Source: a candidate division Hyd24-12 bacterium UBA5074 (GTDB lineage: Bacteria > Fermentibacterota > Fermentibacteria > Fermentibacterales > Fermentibacteraceae). Taken from it: DNA of 64,000 bases. The stretch lies in NCBI GenBank assembly GCA_002414865.1, contig DIAQ01000098.1:1-64000 (forward strand). The letters run 5' to 3'. Positions 35,857 through 44,357 of the stretch are shown here, piece after piece. Position 1 is the stretch's first letter, and each line of letters starts with the position of its first letter. The notes beneath the pieces are model-generated. The model did no database searches and had not been told where the DNA came from. It saw only the letters and a list, made by a program, of their open reading frames with translations. The position numbers and the translations under genes are program-made.

Positions 35857-38739
35857 ATGCATGAGAACCCGCCGTCGAAAAGGGACCCGACGGGAGCGGT
35901 GCTGGCAGTCCTGTTCGGAGCTGCCGCGCTGATCCTGCAACCCTCCACATCGGACACCACTCTTGTCAAGCTGGTTCCCTTCTATGTCGCCGGAGTCCTC
36001 GCTGCTGCCCTGGTGGCGGTCAGGACAGCGCGCCGCTCCCTGGATGCGCCCGGGCTTCCCCTGCTCGCATTCGCGCTCCTCCCCGCAGCCTACCTCCTCG
36101 TTCGCACCGCGTCCGGGCCACCCAGCGACAGGGGTCCCGTCTACTGCTTCTCGGTCCTGTCCGGGACGCTCGTCATGCTCGCGCTGGCCACCCCGGGAGA
36201 CCGCGCCAGGCGGGGCGAAGCGCTGCATCTGCTCGCGGCGGGAATGGCCGTGGCGCTTGCGGTGCCGCTCATGCAGGCCCTCGGTCTCGACCTGTCCAGC
36301 CTCTATGGCCCCACAGCCGACGGCGGGCGCCTCTCCGGCTCGACGGGAAACCCCACGCTCCTCGGGAGTCTGGGCGCCTCCGGAGCTGTCATGGGAGCAG
36401 GCTTCGCGCTGCGGAGAGGTCCCATGAACAGGATCGCAGGGCTCCTCCTCTCCGCGGAGGGCGTGGCCTCGGTGGTGCTCAGCGGAACGCGCGCGGGCCT
36501 GCTCGGGATGCTTGCGGGAAGCATCCTGCTGGTGTGCCTCGCACCCCTCCGCCGCCGCTCCAGACTCGCGGCGGCAGCGCTCCTGATCGCAGCGGTCGCG
36601 GCTGCCTCGGTCGCCATGTGGCCTCGCCTCCGCGAAGCCGCGGACCCCGGGTCGGGAAGCGTCGCGGTGAGGCGCCTGCTGTGGTCCGGGGCCTGCGGCA
36701 TGTTCGAGGCAAGGCCGTTTCTCGGGTGGGGGACCGGGTCCTTCCAGAGGGTCTTCCCCTCCTTCCGCGATCCTGACTACGCCGTTCTCTTCATGAGCCA
36801 CAGCTCGAACATGGCCCATAGCGAGTACCTCCAGACGCTGGCAGAGGGAGGGCTGGCCGCGGCGGTTTCGTGGGTGGCCCTCGCATGCTGCGGAATCGTC
36901 ATGCTGGCTCGCCGGGGCCGGTCGATGGAAGCCCTCGTCCCCCTGGCGGGAGCGGTTTCCGTGCTGGCGGAGTCCGCGGTCTCCATATCCCTGAGGCTGC
37001 CCCTTCAGCAGTTCCAGCTCGCGGTGCTGGCCGGGCTCTCCCTCGCGGGCGCCCGCTCGGGGCGCACGGCGCCGAGGGCGGCGGCGCTGCTGCCGATCGC
37101 GGGCGCCGCAGCGCTTCTCGCCGGGGGCTTCGGGGCGGCCTTCACCGCCATGAGGTCCGGCTCGCTCCTCCACTCCGGAGGCATCGTCGCCTACGCGGAA
37201 GCCGAGGCCGGCCTGGCTGCGGCCGATCGCGCCGGAGATCCGTCGGTCAGGCAGAGCCTCCTCGGGCTGTCGCTCACCGACTGCAGGACGGCGGAGTCGG
37301 ACTGCAGGCGCTGCGTTGAGATCAATCCGGAGGAGCTCGCGGGATGGTACGCCCTCGGGAACTCGTCCCTGCTCGAGGCGGACATCCTGTCGGAGTCGGG
37401 TGCGGACCCGGCTGCGGTGACCGCCGCCCTCCGGAGCGCGCTCGCCGCCTACGACTCCCTGTCGAAGAGGGCGCCCGATTTCGCCGAGCTCCAGTACAAC
37501 TACGCGTTCCTCTGCTACAGGCTGGGTCTGCTCCCCGGGTTCTTCGAACATCTCGCGCGCACCTACACGACACTCCCCCACAGGATCGCGGACCTGGGCG
37601 CGGTCTTCCTGTTCCTCGAGCCTCTCTGCAGCGACATCTCCGGGCTCGAGGCCAGACAGATCGCGCTGCTCGACCGCGCCTTCTCCGTCGGAACGGACGG
37701 CATCGGGCCCGAGAGGGCCCTGCCGGCGGCCACCGCCCAGATACTCGAGGCGGACGCCCTCACGGCCTCGCTGCTGGCAGTCAGAGACCCGGAACTGGCC
37801 ACTGCCGCGGCCTGGAGACTGACCGCCCCGCTTCTCAGGCTGGGGGTCCCGTCATGGCTCGCCGCCTGGAGGGGCAGGGTGATCGAGTCCGCCCTGGCTC
37901 AAGAGGGGGAGGCGCTTGCTGGAAGAGCTGCGGCCGGGGATCCCGGACTGGATCCGGAGCCGATCCTGGACCTCCTGGAGAGGACCGGGCTCCCCCTGCC
38001 GTATCACAGATTCGCCGCAGCCGCAACACTGCTCGACCGGGGAGACAAGGCAGGCCTGCCCCTGATGTCGGAGCTGAATGCAGGGCTGGTGAACGCGGGC
38101 AGACAATCGCCCGCCTGCTGGCCAGGCGGCGGAAGCTCGCTCCCCCGGGCCGCCCTGGCTGCGCTCGCAGATCCGTCAGGGCCCGATCTCGATTCGTACT
38201 TCGCAGCGGTGGACGAGCTGATCCTCGCCGACTTCCTGGTCTCCTCCTCCCTCACCCTGGCGCAGAGGCAGTTTCCCGGCTCCGTGGACAGCGGGCTGCT
38301 CTCCTCCCTGGACAGCCTGGACGCCAGGCTCGGCGGCGCGCTCCGTGCCGCAGGCGGTCCGGTGCCGGGCCTGTGGACCGATCCCGGGTACACGCGCGAC
38401 GTCGTCCTGGGAATCCGGTCCCTGTCCGCCTCGCTAGGGCCTGACGACCCCACCGCCGCCGTCCTGGGCTTCCGCATCCATTTCAGGTTCCTCTGGTCGC
38501 TGCTGGAGGCGGGTTACGGGGAGGACTCGCCGGCGGTGTCCCTAGCCCTCGCGGGATGCGACAGCTGCATCGCCTCCGCGGCCGGGACCGCCGGAGAGGC
38601 CGAGGCACTCGGACTCTGCAGGGAAGGCGTCGAAGAGGAACAGGGGTTTGCGCTCATGAACCAGTTCGATTCCAGCCCCGCCGCGGATCTCCTGGAACGG
38701 CACCTGTCCGCGGGACAGGCCCCGGGCGCCGGCATCTAG
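35857..38739 (+). CDS. O-antigen ligase-like (Wzy_C) membrane protein with large C-terminal helical domain
   Basis: The 960-residue protein starts with about 10-12 membrane segments (to roughly residue 420) and the O-antigen ligase/polymerase signature loop: FEARPFLGWGTGSFQRVFP, then MAHSEYLQTLAEGGL, matching the H-N/S-x2-L-x4-E-x-G pattern. Such enzymes link or polymerise a glycan carried on undecaprenyl-diphosphate at the periplasmic face. The last approximately 500 residues are helical and soluble, with TPR-like parts (INPEELAGWYALGNSSLLEAD) that are otherwise unrecognised. The ATG at 35857 is preferred because the sequence from 35821 begins with TTG and adds only 12 residues. It ends convergently over the CPBP gene. 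Confidence 0.82.
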   Translation: MHENPPSKRDPTGAVLAVLFGAAALILQPSTSDTTLVKLVPFYVAGVLAAALVAVRTARRSLDAPGLPLLAFALLPAAYLLVRTASGPPSDRGPVYCFSVLSGTLVMLALATPGDRARRGEALHLLAAGMAVALAVPLMQALGLDLSSLYGPTADGGRLSGSTGNPTLLGSLGASGAVMGAGFALRRGPMNRIAGLLLSAEGVASVVLSGTRAGLLGMLAGSILLVCLAPLRRRSRLAAAALLIAAVAAASVAMWPRLREAADPGSGSVAVRRLLWSGACGMFEARPFLGWGTGSFQRVFPSFRDPDYAVLFMSHSSNMAHSEYLQTLAEGGLAAAVSWVALACCGIVMLARRGRSMEALVPLAGAVSVLAESAVSISLRLPLQQFQLAVLAGLSLAGARSGRTAPRAAALLPIAGAAALLAGGFGAAFTAMRSGSLLHSGGIVAYAEAEAGLAAADRAGDPSVRQSLLGLSLTDCRTAESDCRRCVEINPEELAGWYALGNSSLLEADILSESGADPAAVTAALRSALAAYDSLSKRAPDFAELQYNYAFLCYRLGLLPGFFEHLARTYTTLPHRIADLGAVFLFLEPLCSDISGLEARQIALLDRAFSVGTDGIGPERALPAATAQILEADALTASLLAVRDPELATAAAWRLTAPLLRLGVPSWLAAWRGRVIESALAQEGEALAGRAAAGDPGLDPEPILDLLERTGLPLPYHRFAAAATLLDRGDKAGLPLMSELNAGLVNAGRQSPACWPGGGSSLPRAALAALADPSGPDLDSYFAAVDELILADFLVSSSLTLAQRQFPGSVDSGLLSSLDSLDARLGGALRAAGGPVPGLWTDPGYTRDVVLGIRSLSASLGPDDPTAAVLGFRIHFRFLWSLLEAGYGEDSPAVSLALAGCDSCIASAAGTAGEAEALGLCREGVEEEQGFALMNQFDSSPAADLLERHLSAGQAPGAGI

Positions 38740-39551
38740 GCGGGAGCGGGACCCGTTCCGGCGCGGCCCTTCCTCCCGGTGGCGAGATGCATCCCGATCA
38801 GCGCCGAGACGAGCACCGCGGTGAGGGCGGCGGAGCCTTCCGGCCCGAACCCGCCCCAGGGCGGCGGAGACGACGGCTCGAGCAGCGAGGGCAGCCGGTA
38901 GCCGCTTACCTGCGCTCCGAGGACGACGCCGGTGACGCCGTTCCAGAGCCAGTGTACGAGGATGGGCGCCTGCAATCCGCCGGTCGCGGTCCTGAGCCTG
39001 CAAAGGAGGAAGCCGAACAGGCCGATGTTGAACAGGCCCAGGGGAGTGATGGCGGGATTGCCGGAATGGACCGCGGCGAACAGGATCGAAGAGATGATGG
39101 AGGCGGGCAGGAGGCGTCCCCTGTAGGTAAGAGCGTCCTGGAGATATCCCCGGAATCCGATCTCCTCGGCCGCCGCCGCCGGCAGCAGGGCGAGCAGGGC
39201 GCCGATCCAGCCGGTTCCGGCTCCCGCCGGTGCGATTCCTCCCGCCAGGGAGACGGCGAAAGGCAGCAGGAGGTAGGCGGACAGGACCAGAGCCGATGGA
39301 ATTCCCCGAAGGCCTGCCGCGCGGGAGGAGCTGAACGACAGCCACGCCGGTCCGACAATGGCGCAGGACATGGCTCCGGAGACGGCGAAGCCTGTCACGA
39401 GACCGGCATGCCCGCCTGTGAGGGCGGTGGCCAGGAACCTCGAGGCGGAAATCAGCACCAGGAATGCTGCCAGGAGCCCGAGCCGGGCAAGGAGCTCCGG
39501 CACCGGCCTCAGCCGGCCGGGATCGAGCGCTCCCGGGCGGATGCCCCTCAA
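38736..39551 (-). CDS. CPBP family intramembrane metalloprotease
   Basis: A 271-residue membrane protein with the three motifs of the CAAX-prenyl-protease-like/bacteriocin-processing (Abi) family: AAAEEIGFRGYLQD (two Glu and Arg), SILFAAVHSGNP (His) and PILVHWLWNGV (His-x3-Asn). These form a putative metal site within the membrane. Target protein is unknown. The TTG at 39551 overlaps the tpiA stop, placing it at the end of the glycolysis series, with no functional link apparent. The stop overlaps that of the convergent plus-strand gene. Confidence 0.9.
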   Translation of the reverse strand: MRGIRPGALDPGRLRPVPELLARLGLLAAFLVLISASRFLATALTGGHAGLVTGFAVSGAMSCAIVGPAWLSFSSSRAAGLRGIPSALVLSAYLLLPFAVSLAGGIAPAGAGTGWIGALLALLPAAAAEEIGFRGYLQDALTYRGRLLPASIISSILFAAVHSGNPAITPLGLFNIGLFGFLLCRLRTATGGLQAPILVHWLWNGVTGVVLGAQVSGYRLPSLLEPSSPPPWGGFGPEGSAALTAVLVSALIGMHLATGRKGRAGTGPAPA

Positions 39552-40300
39552 GCCCTCGCGGACCTCGCGATCGAGAGGAAGCCTTCTGCGTCCAGGCTGG
39601 CGCCCCCGACAAGAGCGCCGTCGACCCCCGGCGCAGCCAGGATCTCCGCGGAATTGCCGGGCTTGACGCTTCCCCCGTAGATGATCCGGACGGGTGAGGA
39701 GGCCTCTCCGAACATCCCGCCCAGAGCCTTTCTGATATGGAGATGCATCCCGGAAACCTGTTCCGGGGTGGCGATGCGCCCGGTTCCGATCGCCCAGACG
39801 GGCTCGTAGGCGATCACGATCCGGCCGGGATCGTCGGGCAGCCCTCCCGCGAGCGCCGCCGACAGCTGATCGCGAACCACGGACTCCTGCCCGCCGGCAT
39901 CCCTCTGCTCGAGAAGCTCGCCGAGACAGAGGACCACCGAGAGCCCCCCGCCGAGGGCGGCCTCGAGCTTCCTCCTGACCACCTGGTCGGACTCGCCGAG
40001 GATGTGCCTGCGCTCGCTGTGGCCTGCGAGCACCCAGGAGCAGCCGGCCTCGACCAGCATCGAAGGGCTTATCTCTCCCGTGAAGGCTCCGGCGGTCTCG
40101 TAGAACACGTCCTGGGCTCCGAGCCCGATACCGGCCTCCCTCGCGTCCTCCGACAGGGCCGGGAGCAGGGTGAACGGAGGAAAGACGACGATCTGCGCCG
40201 GGTCGTCGGCCACGGCCAGGGACTTGGCGGTCTGCAACCATGACAGGCCCATGGGCCAGCTGCCGTTCATCTTCCAGTTGGCGCCGAAGAAGGGTTTCAA
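39548..40300 (-). CDS. tpiA: Triosephosphate isomerase
   Basis: TPI interconverts the two triose phosphates. The 250-residue protein has the substrate Lys in FFGANWKMNG (residue about 11), His in LAGHSERRH, Glu in VIAYEPVWAIGTG, and GGSVKPGN. All catalytic residues are present and length is normal. The TTG at 40300 (strong GGAGG upstream) overlaps the pgk stop and gives the standard N-terminus; the preceding in-frame codons belong to pgk in another frame. Confidence 0.97.
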   Translation of the reverse strand: MKPFFGANWKMNGSWPMGLSWLQTAKSLAVADDPAQIVVFPPFTLLPALSEDAREAGIGLGAQDVFYETAGAFTGEISPSMLVEAGCSWVLAGHSERRHILGESDQVVRRKLEAALGGGLSVVLCLGELLEQRDAGGQESVVRDQLSAALAGGLPDDPGRIVIAYEPVWAIGTGRIATPEQVSGMHLHIRKALGGMFGEASSPVRIIYGGSVKPGNSAEILAAPGVDGALVGGASLDAEGFLSIARSARA

Positions 40301-41499
40301 CGCGCCCCTCCTCCCAGGGCCTCGAGAGCCACCAGCTCCCTGCCCTGCAGGAGGGTGAGGGAGACTCCGCCACCCGTGGACACGAAGCTGACCCTCTTCT
40401 CCACGCCGGCCTCGGTGACGGCGCGGGCGGAGTCGCCTCCGCCGACGATGGTGACGGCTCCCGAGCGGTCGGTCGCCTCGGCCAGCGCCAGGGCCAGGGT
40501 CCGCGTGGCCCTGTCGAACGGAGGCGATTCGAACAGGCCCATCGGGCCGTTCCACACCACCGTGCCGCTGCGCCCGATCACCGCTGCGAACTCGGCGGTG
40601 GCCGCGGGTCCTATGTCCAGGCCAGCCGATCCGGGCGGTATGGCGGCGGCCGGAACCGCAGCAGCTCCGGCTCCATCCGCCGGCGATGCCGCAACCACGA
40701 TGTCGGAGGGCAGGATGACCTTCACTCCGGCCTTCGCGGCGCGCTCGAGGATGGCCGAAGCCATCGGCACCCTGTCCGGCTCGAGGAGGCTCTTCCCGAC
40801 CTCGAGGCCGAGCGCCTTGAGGAAGGTGAAGGCCATCCCTCCCCCGATCAGGATGTAGTCGGTCCTGTCCAGGAGGTTCTCCATCACCGGTATCTTGTCG
40901 GCCACCTTGGCGCCCCCGAGGAGCAGCGTCATGGGCTTGCGCGGTTCTTCGACCGCTCCGAGCAGGAAGTCGAGCTCCTTCTCCACGAGGAACCCGACGA
41001 AGCCGCCTCCGAGGGCGGCAGGCACGCCTGTCATCGATGCGTGCGCCCTGTGGCAGGTGCCGAAGGCGTCGTTCACGTAGGTGTCCGCCAGGGAGGCGAG
41101 CTGCCCCGCGAACCCGGGATCTCCTGCCTCCTCCCCGGGATGGAACCTGAGGTTCTCCAGGAGCAGGATGTCACCTGGCTTCAGGGCCTTCGCCATCGAT
41201 TCCACGCGCATCCCGACACAGTCCGGCGCCAGGACGACGGTTCTTCCCAGGAGCTGCCCGAGGCGCCTCGCAACCGGGGCGAGGCTCATCCCGGGCACCA
41301 CCTTCCCGTCCGGCCTGCCGAGGTGGCTGGCCACGACGGCCGAGGCGGGGGCTTCCAGGATGGCCCGGATGGTGGGCAGCACCGCCTCGATCCGTGTGTC
41401 GTCGGCCACCTCGCAGTTCTCCAGGGGAACGTTGAGGTCGGCCCGGAGGAACACCCTCCTGCCTGCGAGGGAGGCGTTCCTTATCGATGGGTACTTCAC
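40297..41499 (-). CDS. pgk: Phosphoglycerate kinase
   Basis: PGK makes ATP from 1,3-bisphosphoglycerate. The 400-residue protein carries RADLNVPLE, SHLGRPDG, LLENLRFHPGEE, NDAFGTCHRAHAS, and the nucleotide loop GGDSARAVTEAGVE near the C-terminus. The GTG at 41499 overlaps the gap stop by 3 bases and begins the family N-terminus directly. Catalytic Arg and the nucleotide Gly-rich motifs are present. Confidence 0.97.
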   Translation of the reverse strand: MKYPSIRNASLAGRRVFLRADLNVPLENCEVADDTRIEAVLPTIRAILEAPASAVVASHLGRPDGKVVPGMSLAPVARRLGQLLGRTVVLAPDCVGMRVESMAKALKPGDILLLENLRFHPGEEAGDPGFAGQLASLADTYVNDAFGTCHRAHASMTGVPAALGGGFVGFLVEKELDFLLGAVEEPRKPMTLLLGGAKVADKIPVMENLLDRTDYILIGGGMAFTFLKALGLEVGKSLLEPDRVPMASAILERAAKAGVKVILPSDIVVAASPADGAGAAAVPAAAIPPGSAGLDIGPAATAEFAAVIGRSGTVVWNGPMGLFESPPFDRATRTLALALAEATDRSGAVTIVGGGDSARAVTEAGVEKRVSFVSTGGGVSLTLLQGRELVALEALGGGAR

Positions 41500-42497
41500 A
41501 TCCCCACCCCGCTCATGAGGCGCAGCATGTCCACCATCCTCGACGAGTAGCCCCACTCGTTGTCGTACCAGGACATGACCTTGACCATCCTGGGACCGAC
41601 CATCCGGGTGAACTCCGAATCGAACACCGAACTCGCGTCCCTGCCAATGATGTCCGTCGAGACGAGCGGCTCCTCGCTGTAATCGAGTATCCCTCTGAGC
41701 CTTCCCTCCGACGCCTTCTTCATGGCGGCGTTCACGTCGGCCACGGTCGCGTCCTTCTCGAGGACGCAGGTGAGATCGACCAGGGATCCGTCGGCCACGG
41801 GCACCCTGACCGCGAACCCGTCGAGCCGTCCCCTGAGCTCGGGGATGACCTCTCCTATGGCGCTCGCGGCACCGGTCGTGGTGGGGATGATGTTGAGGGC
41901 GGCGGTCCTCGCCCTGCGGAGGTCCTTGTGGGGGAGGTCGAGGACGCGCTGGTCGTTCGTGTACGCATGCACGGTGGTCATTATGCCCGTCGCTATCCCG
42001 AAGGTCTGGTGCAGCACTGAGGCGACCGGCGCCAGGCAGTTCGTGGTGCAGCTCGCGGTGGATATCACCGAGTGGATCGCAGGATCGTACCTGTCCGAGT
42101 TGACACCCATCACGATCGTCAGATCGGCCCCCTTGGCGGGTGCGCTTATCATCACCCTGCGGGCTCCCGCGGCGATGTGGGCAGAGGCCTTGTCCTTCGA
42201 GGTGAAGAGCCCCGTGGACTCGATGACGATGTCGATCCCCATGTCCTTCCAGGGCAGGGCTGCAGGGTCCCTTGTCGAGAGGACCCTGAACGATCCCGCC
42301 CGGGTGGTGATCGTATCGCCCTCGACCTTCACCCCTCCCTCGAACCTGCGGTGAACCGAATCGCGCTCGAGGAGGTTCGCCAGCGTGACGGGATCGGTGA
42401 TGTCGTTCACCGCCACGATTTCGATGCCTCCGACCTCGGCGGCCCGCCTGTAGACCAGCCTGCCGATCCTCCCGAACCCGTTGATGGCAACCTTCAT
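41496..42497 (-). CDS. gap: Glyceraldehyde-3-phosphate dehydrogenase
   Basis: GAPDH oxidises glyceraldehyde-3-phosphate with phosphate and NAD. The 333-residue protein begins MKVAINGFGRIGRLVYRRA, a Rossmann NAD motif, and has the active-site region ISTASCTTNCLAPVA with the catalytic Cys, followed by TVHAYTNDQ. C-terminal WYDNEWGYSSRMVDML matches. It lies 20 bases downstream of pfp and overlaps pgk. Confidence 0.97.
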   Translation of the reverse strand: MKVAINGFGRIGRLVYRRAAEVGGIEIVAVNDITDPVTLANLLERDSVHRRFEGGVKVEGDTITTRAGSFRVLSTRDPAALPWKDMGIDIVIESTGLFTSKDKASAHIAAGARRVMISAPAKGADLTIVMGVNSDRYDPAIHSVISTASCTTNCLAPVASVLHQTFGIATGIMTTVHAYTNDQRVLDLPHKDLRRARTAALNIIPTTTGAASAIGEVIPELRGRLDGFAVRVPVADGSLVDLTCVLEKDATVADVNAAMKKASEGRLRGILDYSEEPLVSTDIIGRDASSVFDSEFTRMVGPRMVKVMSWYDNEWGYSSRMVDMLRLMSGVGM

Positions 42498-42517
42498 CTT
42501 GCCCTCCCAGTATTGGA

Positions 42518-43555
42518 TCAGCCGAAGAAGAGCTTCGCGACCGAATAGCGCTCGAGCGGGACCTTCTTCAGCGTGCCCACGGCGTCAGCCAGATCGGCAT
42601 CCACCACTTCGCCTCCGCGAAGGGCGGCCATCCTGCCCGTCATCCCCGACTCGGCCATCTCGACCACCTTCACACCCAGACGGGTGCCGAGCACCCTGTC
42701 GAAGGCGCTCGGCGGTCCCCCCCGCTGGAGGTGTCCGAGGACGACGGATCTCGTCTCGAGGCCCGTGCGGTCCTCTATCTCCTGGGCCAGCACCTCCGCG
42801 ACTCCGATACCCGTCCCCAGCTGTACATGTCCGAAGGCATCCTTCTCCTGGGCATGCATCACGTGCCTGGTCAGCTGCGGGTCCATGGCGCCCTCGGCCA
42901 CGGCGACCAGCGCCCAGTGCCTGCCCTCGTCCCATCTGCTCCTGAGGATGCGGCACACCTCGTCGGTGTCGAAGGGCTCCTCCGGGAGGAGTATCACGGA
43001 TGCCCCGCCGGCCATGCCGCCATGCAGAGCCATCCAGCCCGCATGCCTTCCCATGATCTCGACGACCACCACCCTCTCGTGGCTCCTGGCAGTCGTCTCG
43101 AGCCTGTCGAGAGATTCCATCACGATATTGATCGCGGTATCGAAGCCGAATGTGTAGTCGGTCGCCGCCAGGTCGTTGTCTATGGTCTTCGGGACCCCGA
43201 GGACCTTGAAGCCCGATTCGGAGAGCTTCCTCGCCACGCCCAGCGTGTCCTCGCCTCCTACGGCGATCAGGCAGTCGATGGAGTTCCTGGACAGGGTGTC
43301 CGCGATCCTCTGCATCCCGTTCTCGACCTTGAACGGATTTGTCCTCGAGGAGAGGAGGATGGTGCCCCCCTGCTTGTGGATATCGCGCACGTCCTCGATT
43401 CCGAGGTCCCTCCCCTGGTCCTCGAGGACGCCCTTCCATCCCCGCAGGAAGCCTGTCACCCTGTGCCCACCCGAGACGGCTCGGTAGACGACCGCTCTGA
43501 TCACAGCGTTGAGACCGGGGGCGTCGCCCCCTCCCGTCAGGATAGCGAGATGCAC
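42518..43555 (-). CDS. pfp: PPi-type 6-phosphofructokinase
   Basis: Phosphofructokinase family enzyme of 345 residues. ATP-using PFK carries GGDG and PGTIDND; this protein has GGEDT (residues 100-104) and VPKTIDND (Lys123). The Asp in GGED and Lys in PKTIDND are the known switches to pyrophosphate as phosphate donor, as in actinomycete PPi-PFK. The reaction would be fructose-6-P + PPi to fructose-1,6-bisP, reversible. The gene heads a series with gap, pgk and tpiA, in the order of the pathway. Assignment to PPi use is by motif only. Confidence 0.93.
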   Translation of the reverse strand: MHLAILTGGGDAPGLNAVIRAVVYRAVSGGHRVTGFLRGWKGVLEDQGRDLGIEDVRDIHKQGGTILLSSRTNPFKVENGMQRIADTLSRNSIDCLIAVGGEDTLGVARKLSESGFKVLGVPKTIDNDLAATDYTFGFDTAINIVMESLDRLETTARSHERVVVVEIMGRHAGWMALHGGMAGGASVILLPEEPFDTDEVCRILRSRWDEGRHWALVAVAEGAMDPQLTRHVMHAQEKDAFGHVQLGTGIGVAEVLAQEIEDRTGLETRSVVLGHLQRGGPPSAFDRVLGTRLGVKVVEMAESGMTGRMAALRGGEVVDADLADAVGTLKKVPLERYSVAKLFFG

Positions 43556-43584
43556 CTTTCGACCTCCCGTTCAATCCCTGGCGT

Positions 43585-44355
43585 TCACGCCCAACCGCCG
43601 GCGGGCCGCATCTCCGCCGCCAGCTTCGAAAAGGCTTCCAGATCCAGCGACTGGTCACCGTCGGAAAGCGCCCGAGCGGGATCCGGGTGGATCTCGATCA
43701 TCAGGCCGTCGGCCCCGGCCGCGAGGCAGGCCTTCGAGAGGGGTTCCACGAGATCCCTGCGCCCGGCGGCATGGCACGGGTCGGCGATGACCGGGAACCC
43801 TGCCTTGCGGCGTGCTATGACGATCGCAGCGAGATCGAGGGTGTTCCTCGTCCATGGCTCGATGGTGCGGATGCCCCTCTCGCAGAGGACCACCCTGTCG
43901 TTGCCTTCGTTGATCAGGTACTCCGCCGCGAGCAGCCACTCCTCTATCGTCGCCATGAAGCCCCGCTTGAGGAGCACCGGCCTGCCGCACCTGCCCAGCT
44001 CCGTAAGAAGGGCCGAGTTGTGCATGTTGCGGCTGCCCACCTGGAGCATGTCCGCAGCTTCGGAGACCGGACCTATCATGTCCGCGGACATGACCTCCGA
44101 GACCACTGGTATCCCGAGTGAGCTGCGGACCGATGCGAGCATGCGGAGACCCTCGAGCCCCAGGCCCTGGAACTTGTAGGGGGAGGTGCGCGGCTTGAAG
44201 GCTCCGCCCCTGAGCATCGAGGCTCCCGCCGACACCGCCGCCCTGGCGCACCTGTCGAGCATCTCCTCGTCCTCGACCGCGCACGGGCCCGCGATCAGCA
44301 CCGGCCTGGGTCCTCCGAACTCGACTCCGGCAACTGTCACTGGACGCAGAGACAA
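43585..44355 (-). CDS. aroF: 3-deoxy-7-phosphoheptulonate synthase (DAHP synthase, type I-beta)
   Basis: DAHP synthase joins PEP and erythrose-4-phosphate at the start of aromatic synthesis. The 256-residue protein is the compact Kdo8P-like form without regulatory extensions: IAGPCAVEDEE, GGAFKPRTSPYKFQGLG, MLQVGSRNMHN, LLKRGFMATIEEWL, and DPCHAAGRRDL, with metal-binding Cys, His and Glu present. Many type I-beta enzymes carry a chorismate mutase domain for feedback control; here the gene just upstream has a chorismate-mutase-like tail instead. Only 2 bases separate the two genes. Confidence 0.95.
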   Translation of the reverse strand: MSLRPVTVAGVEFGGPRPVLIAGPCAVEDEEMLDRCARAAVSAGASMLRGGAFKPRTSPYKFQGLGLEGLRMLASVRSSLGIPVVSEVMSADMIGPVSEAADMLQVGSRNMHNSALLTELGRCGRPVLLKRGFMATIEEWLLAAEYLINEGNDRVVLCERGIRTIEPWTRNTLDLAAIVIARRKAGFPVIADPCHAAGRRDLVEPLSKACLAAGADGLMIEIHPDPARALSDGDQSLDLEAFSKLAAEMRPAGGWA

Positions 44356-44357
44356 GG

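Noticed and set aside
42731..44179. Long plus-strand frame opposite the pfp and DAHP synthase genes
   Set aside because: It has arginine/proline-rich shadow composition and no family signal; the minus-strand genes are clearly real.
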